From Elymus sibiricus (Eukaryota > Streptophyta > Magnoliopsida > Poales > Poaceae): 64,000 bases of DNA. Where the stretch lies: assembly GCA_039707655.1 (NCBI GenBank), contig CM077664.1:201618195-201682194 (forward strand), in the 5' to 3' direction. Positions 1 to 10,211 of the stretch are shown here, piece after piece. The notes beneath the pieces are model-generated. The model saw only the letters and a list, made by a program, of their open reading frames with translations. It did no database searches and had not been told where the DNA came from. The position numbers were made by a program, and so were the translations under genes. Numbering within the stretch: position 1 is the first letter of the stretch; each line of letters starts with the position of its first letter.

Positions 1-194
1 TTGTTTGTTAGTATGCCTGAGTATTGATGTCTTTATATCAAATTATAGACTATGGCTTTGAATCATTCGGATCTTAATATTCATACCATAAAAGAGAATT
101 AGATGATGAACATGTTAGGCAGCATTCCACATCAAAAATTCTGTTTTTATCATTTACCTACTCGAGGACGAGCAGGAACTAAGCTTGGGGATGC
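1..194 (+). mobile_element. 3' end of the internal region of gypsy family B (copy B1)
   Basis: This stretch is non-coding. It ends in the purine-rich AAGCTTGGGGATGC (181-194), which sits directly before an LTR starting TGATACGTCTCC and is the expected polypurine tract for plus-strand priming. The same block, with a few changes, occurs at about 23530-23629 before the second B LTR. The two copies therefore show where the internal region stops and the LTR starts. The rest of B1 lies left of the window. The family resembles WHAM-type wheat gypsy elements, but that name is from memory and not certain. Confidence 0.75.
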
Positions 195-703
195 TGATAC
201 GTCTCCAACGTATCTATAATTTTTGATTGTTCCATGCTATTATAGTATCAATCTTGGATGTTTTATATGCAATAATATGCTATTTTATATCATTTTTTGG
301 GACTAACCTATTAACCTATTGCCCAGTGCCAGCTGCTGTTTTCTGCTTGTTTTTGTTTTTCCAGGAAATTAGTGCCAAACGAATTCCAAATGCCACGAAA
401 CTTTTTGACAATTTTTTTTCTGGACAAAAGAGACCCTGGAAGCTTCGGGAGGAAGCCAGAAGCCTCACGAGGAGGCCACAAGGCAACAGGGCGCGGCCCC
501 AAGGGGCGCGCCCTGATGCCTTGTGGGCCCCTCGTGGCTCCTTTTTACCTAATTCCACTTCTATAAATTCTCAAATATTGGGAAACCAACAGAGAGCCCC
601 ACGAAATAACTTTTTTGCCACCGCAAGCTTCTGTTCTTCTACGATCCCATCTGGAGGCCTTTTCCGGCGATCTGTCGGAGGGGGAATCGGTCACAGAGGG
701 CTT
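195..703 (+). mobile_element. 3' LTR of gypsy family B, copy B1, left part
   Basis: The LTR starts TGATACGTCTCCAACG at 195 and matches the LTR at 23630-25201 base by base apart from scattered changes. It stops at 703, where minus-strand element A is inserted, and resumes at 20821. The bases GGCTT (699-703) recur at 20821-20825, a 5-bp target-site duplication. Joined without the duplicate, the LTR is about 1.57 kb, nearly the same as the second copy. A long inverted repeat lies at 445-540 and a TATA box (CTATAAATT) at about 561. Confidence 0.85.
445..540. promoter_or_regulatory. long U3 inverted repeat just upstream of the LTR TATA box
   Basis: Left arm GCCACAAGGCAACAGGGCGC pairs with right arm GCGCCCTGATGCCTTGTGGG. 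An inner pair GGCCCC/GGGGC leaves a two-base loop, and the outer arms AGCCTCACGAGG/CCTCGTGGCT extend the stem. A CTATAAATT box follows about 20 bp later. Equivalent stems occur at 23910-23985 and, for family A, at 1805-1885 and 20516-20595. As U3 is transcribed only at the 3' end of the genomic RNA, it could act as DNA (cruciform or dyad binding site) or as a 3' RNA hairpin. Which of these applies is not known. Confidence 0.7.
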
Positions 704-2113
704 TGATAACCCACAAATATAGGGGATCGCAACAGTTTTCGAGGGTAGTATTTCACCCAAATTTATTGATTCGACACAAGGGGAGCCAAAGAATATTTGC
801 GAGTATTAGCAGTTGAGTTGTCAATTCAACCACACCTAGAGAACTAAATATCTGCAGCAAAGTGTTTAGTAGCACAGTAGTATGATAGTTTTGATAGCAG
901 TAGTAACAGTAGCAACAGTAACAGTAACAGTTGCAGTTTTGTAGTGATTGTAACAGCAGCAGTAGCAAAGTAACTTAGCAAAGATCAATATGCGAAAGCG
1001 TAGGCATTGGATCGGTGATGGATAATTATGTTGGATGACATTCATCATATAACAGTCACAACCTAGGGCGATACACAATAGCTCCAATTCATCAATATAA
1101 TGTAGGCATGTATTCCGTATATAGTCATACGTGCTTATAGTAAGAACTTGCATGACATCTTTTGTCCTACCCTCCCATGGCAGCGGGGTCCATAAGGAAA
1201 CTAAGGGATATTAAGGCCTCCTTTTAATAGAGAACTGGAACAAAGCATTAACACATGGTGAATACATGAACTCCTCGAATTATAGTCATCCCTGGAGAGT
1301 ATCCCACACAATTGTCACTATGGGGTCTACGGATCAGAAAATAACAAGTGCATATGACAAGCGGATAGGATCAAGAACTCAAATATATTCATGAAAACAT
1401 AAAGGGTTCAGATCTGAAATCATGGCACTCGGGCCCTAGTGGCAAGCATTAAGCATAGCAAAGTCATAGCAACATCAATCTCAGAACATAGTGGATACTA
1501 GGGATCAAAGCCCTAACAAATTGACTCGATTACATGATAAATCTCATCCAACCCATCACCGTCCAGCAAGCCTACGGAGAAATTACTCATGCCCGGTGGT
1601 GAGCATCATGGAATTGGTGATGGAGGATGGTTGATGATGACGACGGCGACGAATCCCCCTCTCCGGAGCCCCGAACGGACTCCAGATCAGCCCTCCTGAT
1701 GAAGAACAGGAGGTGGCGGCGGCTCCGTATCGTAAAACGCGATGAAACTTCTTATCTTATTCTTTTCTCGGGGAAAGTGAATTTATAGCATTGGAATTAG
1801 GTCGGACGGCCGCCTGTGGGCCCCACAAGGCATCAGGGCGCGCCCTAGGGGGGGGTCGCGCCCTGTTGCCTTGTGGGCAATAGGTGGCCCCTCTTCTGTT
1901 GATTCTTGCGCCAGTAATTTTTATTTATTCCATAAAAAATCTCCAAAAAGTTTTGTCCAATTCCGAGAACTTTGATTTCTGCACAAAAACAACACTATGG
2001 TAGTTCTGCTGAAAACAGCATCAGTCCGGGTTAGTTTCATTCAAATCATGCAAATTAGAGTCCAAAACAAGAGCAAAAGTGTTTGGAAAAGTAGATACGA
2101 CGGAGACGTATCA
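704..2113 (-). repeat. 3' LTR of element A
   Basis: On the minus strand it reads TGATACGTCTCCGTCGTATC at the 5' end and ends CCCCTATATTTGTGGGTTATCA-like at 704. It is directly preceded (minus sense) by the purine tract at 2114-2127. It holds a U3 inverted repeat (about 1805-1885), a TATA box GCTATAAATTC (about 1777-1790) and a (CAGTAA)n microsatellite (about 898-935). It is 1410 bp, the same total as the 5' LTR, with point differences and small indels between the two. Confidence 0.85.
1805..1885. promoter_or_regulatory. U3 inverted repeat in the 3' LTR of element A
   Basis: CCCCACAAGGCATCAGGGCG pairs with CGCCCTGTTGCCTTGTGGG, with further outer pairing GGCCGCCT/AGGTGGCC. In minus-strand sense a TATA box follows close by. 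The stem sits about 230-310 bp from the LTR start, the same relative position as in family B. Confidence 0.7.
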
Positions 2114-2127
2114 ACTCCCCCAAGCTT
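2114..2127 (-). promoter_or_regulatory. polypurine tract of element A
   Basis: On the minus strand AAGCTTGGGGGAGT lies immediately before the 3' LTR. This is the expected plus-strand primer site of an LTR retrotransposon. Confidence 0.8.
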
Positions 2128-3375
2128 AACTCATTGCTTGTCCTCAAGCAATTCAGTTGACAAACTGAAAGTGATAACGAAAAACTTTTACGAACTCTTT
2201 TGTTCTTGTATCCGTATATAAGCTTAAATAGTACCCAAGTTTTCAGCAAAGATCATGAACTAACCATGCTCATAATAACACTTAGGAATTATATTTACTC
2301 ATATCAATGGAAAAATCAACTAGCGAGCAATACTAACATATCTCAAATGCCAACAATTTGTCAAAATAATCATGATATAATATGATAACATGGTATCTCG
2401 CTAGGCCTTTCTGAGACTGCAAAACATAAATGGAGAGCACCTCCAAAGTTCAAGCAGCGACTAAACATTGTAATTCAGGGCAGAAGAGATCCAGTCATGA
2501 TTTACCCAACATTAACTTTACTCAATGCATAAGGATGACAATAGTGCTCTCAGGATTGGTGCTTATAATGAGAGGGTGAGACTCAACAATAAAAGTAAAA
2601 TAACATAAAGGTAAATGGATAGGCCCTTCGCAGAGGGAAGCAGGGATTTGCAGAGGTGCTAGAGCTCGAAGCTTAAATCAGAGATGAAAAATAATTTTGG
2701 GAGGTGTACTTTTCCTGTCAACGTCACGACCGAGAATTTTCAATATCTTCCATGCTAAACACATTATAGGCGGTTCCCAAGCAGAAAGGTAAAGTTTACT
2801 CCCCCTCCACCATACCAACACAAGCCATGGCTAGCCGAATCCTCGGGTGCCCTCCATACCAACAACTTTCCGGGGGAGTTTGTTTGCATTATATATTTTC
2901 ATTTTGAGCACAGGACTGGGCATCCCAAATCCAGCCTCTCTCGTGCAATGACAAGTGAATAAACACTCATCTCGAGAATAAACCACTTAGCATGGAAGAT
3001 ACTGACCGCCCCCTGTCGCTCCATGAGCGGTACGGGCACACAAAACGGATGTTTATTTGAATGATTAGAGGTGGCACATGCAAATTTACATGGAACGGCA
3101 GAGTAATACCACATATATGTAGATATAATGGACTCATCTGGAACAACTTTGGTTTAAGGATTTTGGATGCACAAGCAGTATTCCCGCTTAGTACAGGCGA
3201 AGGCTAGCAAATAGGTTGAGAAGCGACCAACTAGAGAGCGAAAACGGTCATGATCATGCATTGAGAATAATTAACATTGAATACTAGCGTGAGTAGGATA
3301 TAGACACCCTGAACATAAATATCGTGGAGGCTATGTTGGTTTTGAATCAACTACATGTATGAACATGTGCCAAGT
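2128..3375 (-). mobile_element. non-coding 3' internal region of element A
   Basis: No ORF of note was seen. The region connects the polypurine tract with the rest of the internal domain, which continues at 7466 after the 4.1-kb insertion. The last five bases before the insertion, CAAGT (3371-3375), are duplicated at 7466-7470. Confidence 0.65.
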
Positions 3376-6300
3376 TGTAACACCCCTAGGTAATGAGCAC
3401 AGTGATCATCTGTTAATCATGCCAAGTCATTTTGATTTACAATGCTTAATCACATTGGAATCATATCTCATTTCAAATTCCAATTCAATTTAAAATTCAA
3501 ATTGGAGGTGAAAATAAAAGTTATTCAAATTTGGAATTAAAAATGTTCATAATTTTGGAAATAATCCATTGTGAATTATGTTCAGGAAAACAACATCACC
3601 AAAATTCCCTAGATGTCTCTAACATCTTGAAGACAGTGCCAAAACAGCAATTTAAATGCCTTTTTTCCTTTATGGAAAATTTAAATGAAATTATTTTGCT
3701 CCCAAACCTTTTTATGTCACTGCCAAATATTGTAACATATTTAATTGGCCAGGTTGCACATTTTTTTTCAAAAGTGTATTGGTGGCCTATTATTTTGCAA
3801 AACAGGAAGGAATAAAAGAGGCAGAAAAAGAAATGGAAAAGTGCCCTGTCCACTTAAGCCCACAGCCGCACAGGAGCAGCCCGGCCCAACTCCCCCTTCC
3901 CCCTCCTCTTTTCACCCGCGCACGCGCTGTCGCCGCGCCCTGCCCCGCTCGTTTAAGACCTCCCTCGTCCCCGTGGACAAACCCTAGCCGCCTCACTCTC
4001 TCCCTCTCTCGCTCCCCACCCTCTCCCGAACGGCGCCATGGCCTCGCCGCCGTAAAACACGCGGCCACCGCCTTCCTCTCATCGCCACGCCGTGTCAAAT
4101 CGCCTCGCCGACCTCGTCTACGTCGGCTATCCCGACTCGTTGGAGCTCGGAGCCGCCACAGCGTCGCCCACGAGCTCGCCTTCCCCGCTCGGGCACCCGG
4201 ACTACCGCCGTCGATTCGCCGCCGTCGAGCCTCCCCGAGCCCACCTTTGCACGCCTACGGGACCACTGTGAGCCCCGCCTCTCCTCCCTCCTCTTCTTGC
4301 TCGCTTTCGGGCCCGTGCGCGGCCGCCACCGTAACCGCGCTCCGGCCGCCGCCATTGCTGCCGTCCCCGTGCTCCCGAGCCATTTCGGCCTTGCCCGATC
4401 GTGCAAGCTTGCTCCTGGAGCCCCGTAGATGCCGCCCCGCTGCTTAGTTTACTCGCGCGCGCGTTGCAATGCTGATTCCGAGCGCCGCCCGAGAACGCCG
4501 CCGCCCGCCGTCATCGCCGCGCTCGATTCCGGCCGTCCCAGGACGCGAGGCCGCCACCATCGGACGCGGCGCGAAGTGGCCGTTCCAGAGAGCCCAACCG
4601 TGCGCGTTTTGACCCACCACAGCGCGTTTCCGAGCTCGCTGGAGTTCGGCCACCGCGGGAGAGCTCGCCGGAGCAACTCCGGTGGCCGGCACCGACGTGG
4701 CGCCCATGTGGCCGCCCCCTGTGCCACTGACATTGGGCCCCGTAGAGCCCAGTTGACTGGGTTGACCCAGTCAACTGCTGACTGGGCAGCCCAGTGTCAC
4801 TGACACATGGGCCCCGCATTGTTTAACCGTTTTTAAAATAAATAAAACACTAATTAATCTGTTAATTAAATCAGTTAACTAATCAGTCACTGACAGTGGG
4901 TCCCATCTAACTAATTAGATTAATTAGTTAATTTAATCTACTGTTTAATTAGTTCAGTCTATGACAGAGGGGCCCCACCTGTCAGGTTGACCAGTCAACT
5001 GGTCAGTTGACTGCTGACATCACACCGACATCATGCTGACATCATATTCCTTTTCTGTCAAATTAATGAATTAAAACAATTTCAGAAAATGTTTAAATCT
5101 TTGAAAAATCATAGAAAATAAACCGTAGCTCGGATCAAAAAGTTTTCTACATGAAAGTTGATCAAAAAAACGAGACGAATCCGAATACGCCCTCCGTTTA
5201 CCTGTCACATGCCCACAACCATGCAAACATGGAACCTTCCCATCCGGTTCATCTGTCTGACAGATGCCCGAAGCTGGAAAAATATCCCCAGATATTTTCC
5301 CGCTCCGCCTGCAACGTGCAGTGCTGCATTAGGTCACCCCTGGCACAACTTACTGCCATGCCATGCATCTGTGTTGCATTGTTCGCTTTTATTTATTGTT
5401 TCTTCCCCCTCTTCTCTCCGGTAGACTCCGAGACCGACGCTGCTGCCGAGTACGACTACGCCCCTGACGACCAGACCTTTTCAGCAGAGCTTCTAGGCAA
5501 GCAAAACCCCCTTGATCATTCCAATATCGCCTATTCTTTCTCCCCCATGCTTGCATTAGATTTTGCTACTGTAATTGATTGCTCCTATTCTGATGCATAG
5601 CCTGTTTGTGTAACCTGCTGTTGTTACTTTACCTATCATCCTAAACTGCTTAGTATAGGTTGGTAGTGAACCATCTGTGGCCCCCACCCTTGTTCCAGTT
5701 GCCCCACCTTAGTACCAGTGCCCCGATCGAGGTGATCGATGGGCTGAGAGCAGCACATCACCGCACACCCCCTTAGTTGTACGACTCTGCAGGGCTACTA
5801 TCGAGTGCCGAGGGTGATACCTTGTACTGCACTCCTGATGATATCTCTGTAGTATAGCACATCGGTGGTGATTGCAGAGGGTGATTCCTCGCTCTCCCCT
5901 TCCCGATGATGACCCTGTCGTGCAACCCCTCAAGTGTGGACCATCGAGGGTGATTCCTCCTGGTTCTCCTTGTCGGATTACATCAAGTAGGATTCCAACG
6001 AGGGTGATTCCTCGGATTCCCCTTGATGTGATGAACACACGGTTACCATGACTTTTACCTATAGTTACTTGATAAAGTCGGGTCGGCCCCGAGGGGTACC
6101 CGCGAGTGATGTGGATTCGGGTTGACCATGAGGGTACCCGTGTGATGATTACATGGCACGGCCGGGCATTCCTAGCCCTTGCCGTAAGTCCACGAGACGG
6201 GGAGACGGGACCACAGATCATGGATCGCTGATTGTCACCGCGAGCTCCCAGAGCATTAACGGGTTAGGATATGTGATCTGAGTAGGCCTCTGGCCTTTTT

Positions 6301-7465
6301 GCACTAACCACCACGCGGGAATAAGTATGGGCACTCGGCGTCGTATGTATCAGCCGAAGCTCTCCAGATGTCAGCAGCTGAGCGGCGCGCGCCGGGTTGG
6401 ACCGTGAAAGCCTACGCTTGTATTAAGGGGGTTAGGTCTGCTCACCGGCCGCGTACGCAATGTGCAGGAGTGCAAAGGGCGATGGGCCCAAGACCCCTGC
6501 GTGCTTAGGATGTAGACCGGCGTGCTGGCCTCTCTGTTGAGCCTAGGTAGGGCTGCGATGTGTCGATCAGCCGAGGCCGGGCATGGACCGAGTAGGTGTG
6601 TCCGGCCAGAGTTAATCGAGCGTGTTGGGTAAAGTTGGTGCACCCCTGCAGGGAAGTATATCTATTCGAATAGCCGTGTCCACGGTAAAGGACGCTCAGA
6701 AAGTATCCCGATCTACTACAACTAGAACTGGATACGTGTGTTACTAAAATGATATGTTGGCTCCGGGATTGCTTTCTCGTAGGGAGTCGAGGAAGGATCT
6801 CTGGGCGTTGTTACTACTTACTTGCTACTTTATATTATGCTAATCTGCACTCTTCTAATGCTGCAAGACCGCTGAAGATGCTAGTCTTCGTTAGGCTAGG
6901 CCTTTCTCTCTATTCTGGCATTTCTGCAGTCTAACCCACAGATACAGCCTTTCTTTGATACCGATGCATAACTAGATAGTTCTGATGTAAGTCTTGCGAG
7001 TACTTTGGATGAGTACTCATGGTTGCTTTGCTTCCCCTTTTTCCCCATACCCGACTGCTGCGATCAGATGACGGAGCCCCGGAGTCAGCTGCCCCAGCCG
7101 CCGACTACTACTACCCCTCTGGTGGAGAGTACTACTACGCGGAGACCACCGATGATCAGGAGTAGATAGGAGGCTCCCAGGCAGGAGGCCCGCGCCTTTT
7201 CGATCCAGTGTCGTTGTTTTGCTCAGCCTTCTTAAGGCAAACTTGTTTCCCTTTTATGTCTGTACTCAGATATTTGTTGCTTTCGCTGACGCTTGATCGC
7301 GAGCTTATGTATTCGAGCCCCCGAGGCCCCTGGCTTGTAATATGAAGCTTGTATGACTTTTATTTGAGTTTAGAGTTGTGTTGTGATATCTTCCAGTGAG
7401 TCCTTAGGCTTGATCGTGTGCATTTGCGTGTATGATTAGTGCACGATTAAGTCGGGGGCGTCACA
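3376..7465 (+). mobile_element. 4.1-kb TGTAACACCC...GTCACA element (probable long solo LTR), nested in A
   Basis: It begins TGTAACACCCCTAGG and ends GGGGGCGTCACA, with TG/CA termini and a perfect 5-bp duplication CAAGT on both sides (3371-3375, 7466-7470). There is no pair of terminal repeats and no gag or pol, so a solo LTR of a family with very long LTRs is the simplest reading. It has a GC-rich, gene-like block (about 3860-4800), a tract of AT-rich and GTCAACTG-type repeats (about 4740-5050), a repeated CGAGGGTGATTCCTC motif (about 5870-6030) and two exon-like segments near 5425 and 7068. The element at 26291-30686 has the same type of ends and size on the minus strand and shares a CTTGCGAGTAC motif. 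Confidence 0.75.
5425..7165 (+). other. candidate spliced acidic Tyr-rich mini-ORF inside the long LTR
   Basis: Exon-like segment 5425-5496 follows a CT-rich acceptor ending in TAG and stops at a GC-type donor (GCAAGC). It reads DSETDAAAEYDYAPDDQT. Segment 7068-7165 follows an acceptor CGATCAG, reads DDGAPESAAPAADYYYPSGG onward and ends with TAG at 7163-7165. The first segment leaves one base (G) of a codon and the second supplies AT, so the phases agree and the composition is the same on both sides. I could not find the upstream exon with a start codon. The function is unknown; it may be a relic coding exon of the parent retrotransposon. Confidence 0.35.
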
Positions 7466-7470
7466 CAAGT

Positions 7471-8552
7471 CAAGCCACTTGAAACATTCAGAGGAGGATA
7501 CCGTATTAACATACTACATCATAACCATTTTAATGCATGTTGACATCCAAGATAAATCATTATCCACTCCTAGCTACTTAAGCATGGCATGAGCAACTAT
7601 AATCTCTAATTGTCATCACAAAAATGTTTACTCATAATATGCTGAATCATGGATACTGAGTTAAACATATTTACAAAAACAAAAACAAGAAGAGTTCATA
7701 CCGGCTTTTCTTTGCCACAGTCACTTCATCAAATCATCGTCATTATTGCCTTTCACTTGCACGACCGAATGATGTGAAAATAATAATAGTGCAAGAGTGC
7801 CATGGACTAAGCTGGAATCTGCAAACATTTTATTCAAGGGAGAAGACAAGGTAATATTGGCTCTTCGTTAGATCAACAATAAAGCATATGAGAGCCACTC
7901 AACATTCTCATCGTGGTCTTCTCCCTACGACAGCTCAACGAACAGAAAAGGAATTCAGAGAAACACACTGAAATATTTTTGGAGTTTTTAGTTTTTCTGA
8001 AGAAAGCAAATTAAAGAAGAAAAACGAAAAGCGAGAAAAACTATTTACATGGGAGAGCTCCCAACAAGCAAAAGAATAAACGAGAAATCTTTTTGTGTTT
8101 TCTTTTAATACTACAAACTAACAAACAAGAAAGAAGCGAGAAATATTTTTGGGTTTTTGAAGTTTTTCAAGCACACAAGAAGAAAGCGAAAATAAAACTA
8201 ACATGGATATACAATGAAAAAGGATGAACACCGACAACTGGAATGAATGTGTGAACATGAATGTAATGTCGGTGAGAAATACGTACTCCCCCAAGCTTAG
8301 GCTTTTGGCCTAGCTTGGTAATCACCATCCGTAGTATCCATCAGGACCGGGCGGATAGTACTGAGGCGGAGGCACTTGAGCGTCCCACTGTTGGACCTCA
8401 TCCTCCGCTGCAGCCACCTCGTTCCTATAAGTTGTGATGTCTGCCATCATGATGGTGTATCCATTCCTGGCATGAGTGTCAAACAAAGAGGGTGCAGGCA
8501 ACGGAATAATATCATGAGTTCTCTCGCTGAAAATCAGGTTATAACGAATGTA
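7471..8552 (-). mobile_element. non-coding internal region of element A, right of the 4.1-kb insertion
   Basis: No ORF was supported. It contains a second AAGCTTGGGGGAGT tract in minus sense (about 8286-8300), an A-rich stretch (about 7970-8170) and the 3' flank of the accessory ORF. Confidence 0.55.
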
Positions 8553-9380
8553 TTAAGGAGGCTCAGGTTCATCAATAAAGTGGTGATCGATCATGCATTG
8601 TTGGTCTAAATAAACCTTAGGCAGCAAATAATCATTTGGGCGGATAGCAACATTAAAACATTTCGCAAGACGCGAAGCATAAATACCGCCATGAACTTTA
8701 CCCTTAGTCCTGTTGGTGTGCAGGCGGCGTGCAATGATAGCTCCCAAGCTAAAAGTGTTATCGCCGTTAATAGCACGATGCAAGATGGTGAGGTCTGGGG
8801 CACTGAGCGTACCACCTTCCTCCCTGGCAGTCAAGCATTTCCCTATGAATAAAGCAAAGTAGTGCGCAACAGGAAAATGCAAGCTAGTAACACGGGCTTT
8901 TGACACGCCCCTAAATTCTCCCACAGTCAAAGTGCGAAGGAAGTCCTCGAACTCCTCAGGCCGAGGCTCCCTCAAATCCCCATTAGAAGGGATCAAGCAT
9001 ATCTCACAAAACTCAGCTAGCGTTAGCTCATGATGTTCAGCATATAAATCAAAACGCACCATGGGGATATCGAGCCTAGGCATGAAATAAAAAATTTGCA
9101 CAAAGGAATTTGTAAGGATGTGGTGCTGGTCACACTCATCTGCGAGTAAGTTGGTCAGCCCGGCATTCGCAACTAATTATGCGAACTCTTGACGGAACCC
9201 GGCTTCGTTCATGAAGGTGTTGTGTGGCCACTCGCACGGTCGGACTTCCGTCCTGCGCGGAATGCTGAGGTCATGGTCATAGGCATCCCCAAGGACACCC
9301 TTGGAGCTCCGGCTCGAAGAACCTCTCCGAAGGAAGTTCATTTTCCTAAGAACAAATTTCTGAAAAATTTTGGACCACAA
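8553..9380 (-). pseudogene. Athila-type accessory ORF (plant retrotransposon ORF-1 family), one in-frame stop
   Basis: The main open part (9101-8553) encodes about 180 residues, including PRLDIPMVRFDLYAEHHELT and GAIIARRLHTNRTKGKVHGG. This recalls the conserved protein found as an extra ORF in Athila-type gypsy elements. The reading frame continues upstream to about 9380, through an in-frame stop at 9177-9179, with sense on both sides, so the copy looks disabled. It lies 3' of gag-protease, where autonomous Athila elements carry pol plus an extra ORF. It is preceded in minus sense by a U3-like block (9716-9965), a possible promoter. The biochemical role of this family is not known. Identification is from recall and is moderate. 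Confidence 0.55.
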
Positions 9381-9715
9381 AAAGATGTTAACAAAACTTC
9401 ACACGATTGATAGCAACTACTCATACAAGTCCCTAGAGGCTATATCAAGTATTCAAACTACTTAGAACTCAAGGAATTTAACATGCAAGCTCATTTTCAG
9501 TAGCACCAATAGCAGCAATTTATGCAAAATATAATCCACTAAAGCAAAAACTAATTGGAGCAATGGGAGAATCACATACCAAGGAGCAATCCCTCAAAAC
9601 AGTTTCAGAAACGGAGCTCCAAGCAAAGAGATCGGAAATCTCAAGTTTGGGAGCAAGAACACGAGAGAGAGAACTACCATGATTTTTTTTGGAGGTAGGA
9701 GATGAAGTGGGCTGA

Positions 9716-9965
9716 ATGGATAAGTGAGTGGGTCCCTGTGGGACCCACAAGGCATCTTGGCGTGCCCTGGGGGGTGGCCGCGCCCTGTTGCCTTGTGAGC
9801 AACAGGTGCACCCCCCCCTGGGTTGTTCTCAGTGCCAAAAATTCTTATATATTCCAGAAAAAATCATGTTAAAATTTTATTGCATTCTGAGCACTTTTAT
9901 TTTTGGGCCATTTTTTTATTGCACGGGTAATTCAGAAAACAGGATAATTATGGCATTTTATTTTA
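9716..9965 (-). promoter_or_regulatory. internal U3-like block with the LTR inverted repeat, upstream of the accessory ORF
   Basis: In minus sense, GGAATATATAAGAATTTTTG, then GAGAACAACCCAG and the stem CACAAGGCAACAGGGCGC / TGCCTTGTG follow in the same order and spacing as in the U3 of element A (GGAATAAATAAAAATTACTG, AGAATCAACAG, then the stem). It is not bounded by LTR ends. It may be a duplicated promoter for a separate accessory mRNA, or a relic of an older rearrangement. Confidence 0.5.
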
Positions 9966-10211
9966 TTAAACTATAAATAACAGAGAGCAAACTAAGATTA
10001 CAGAAAGTTGTGCTTACTAAATTCATCGACCACATGCCCTTCAAAAAGAATCCATTAATAAGGTTGATCAAGGCTTATTAACAAACTATTTCCGAGTAAC
10101 ATGAAACCGAAGAACTTTCGTATAACACTAAGTTACCTCAACATGGATATGCATCTCCCCAACAATAAGAATTTCATATTTCTTTTTGACAGTAGGAAGA
10201 GGAAATTTGAA
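9966..10211 (-). mobile_element. spacer of element A where pol would be expected
   Basis: Directly after the protease the sequence is non-coding and passes within about 250 bp into the U3-like block. There is no trace of reverse transcriptase, RNase H or integrase. Those domains are missing from this copy, or perhaps from the whole family. Confidence 0.6.

Noticed and set aside
753..1153. Cys/Tyr/Val-rich minus-strand ORFs (also 14485-14912)
   Set aside because: They are translations of the (CAGTAA)n microsatellite in the LTR of element A, present in both LTRs, with no independent support.
3779..4447. 222-codon plus-strand Pro/Arg/Ser-rich ORF in the 4.1-kb element
   Set aside because: GC-rich low-complexity composition with long frames on both strands. 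It could be a 5' leader block but has no domain and no conserved counterpart that I can show.
5709..6221. 170-codon minus-strand ORF in the 4.1-kb element
   Set aside because: It runs through the repeated CGAGGGTGATTCC motif on the strand opposite to the spliced mini-ORF. It looks like a shadow.
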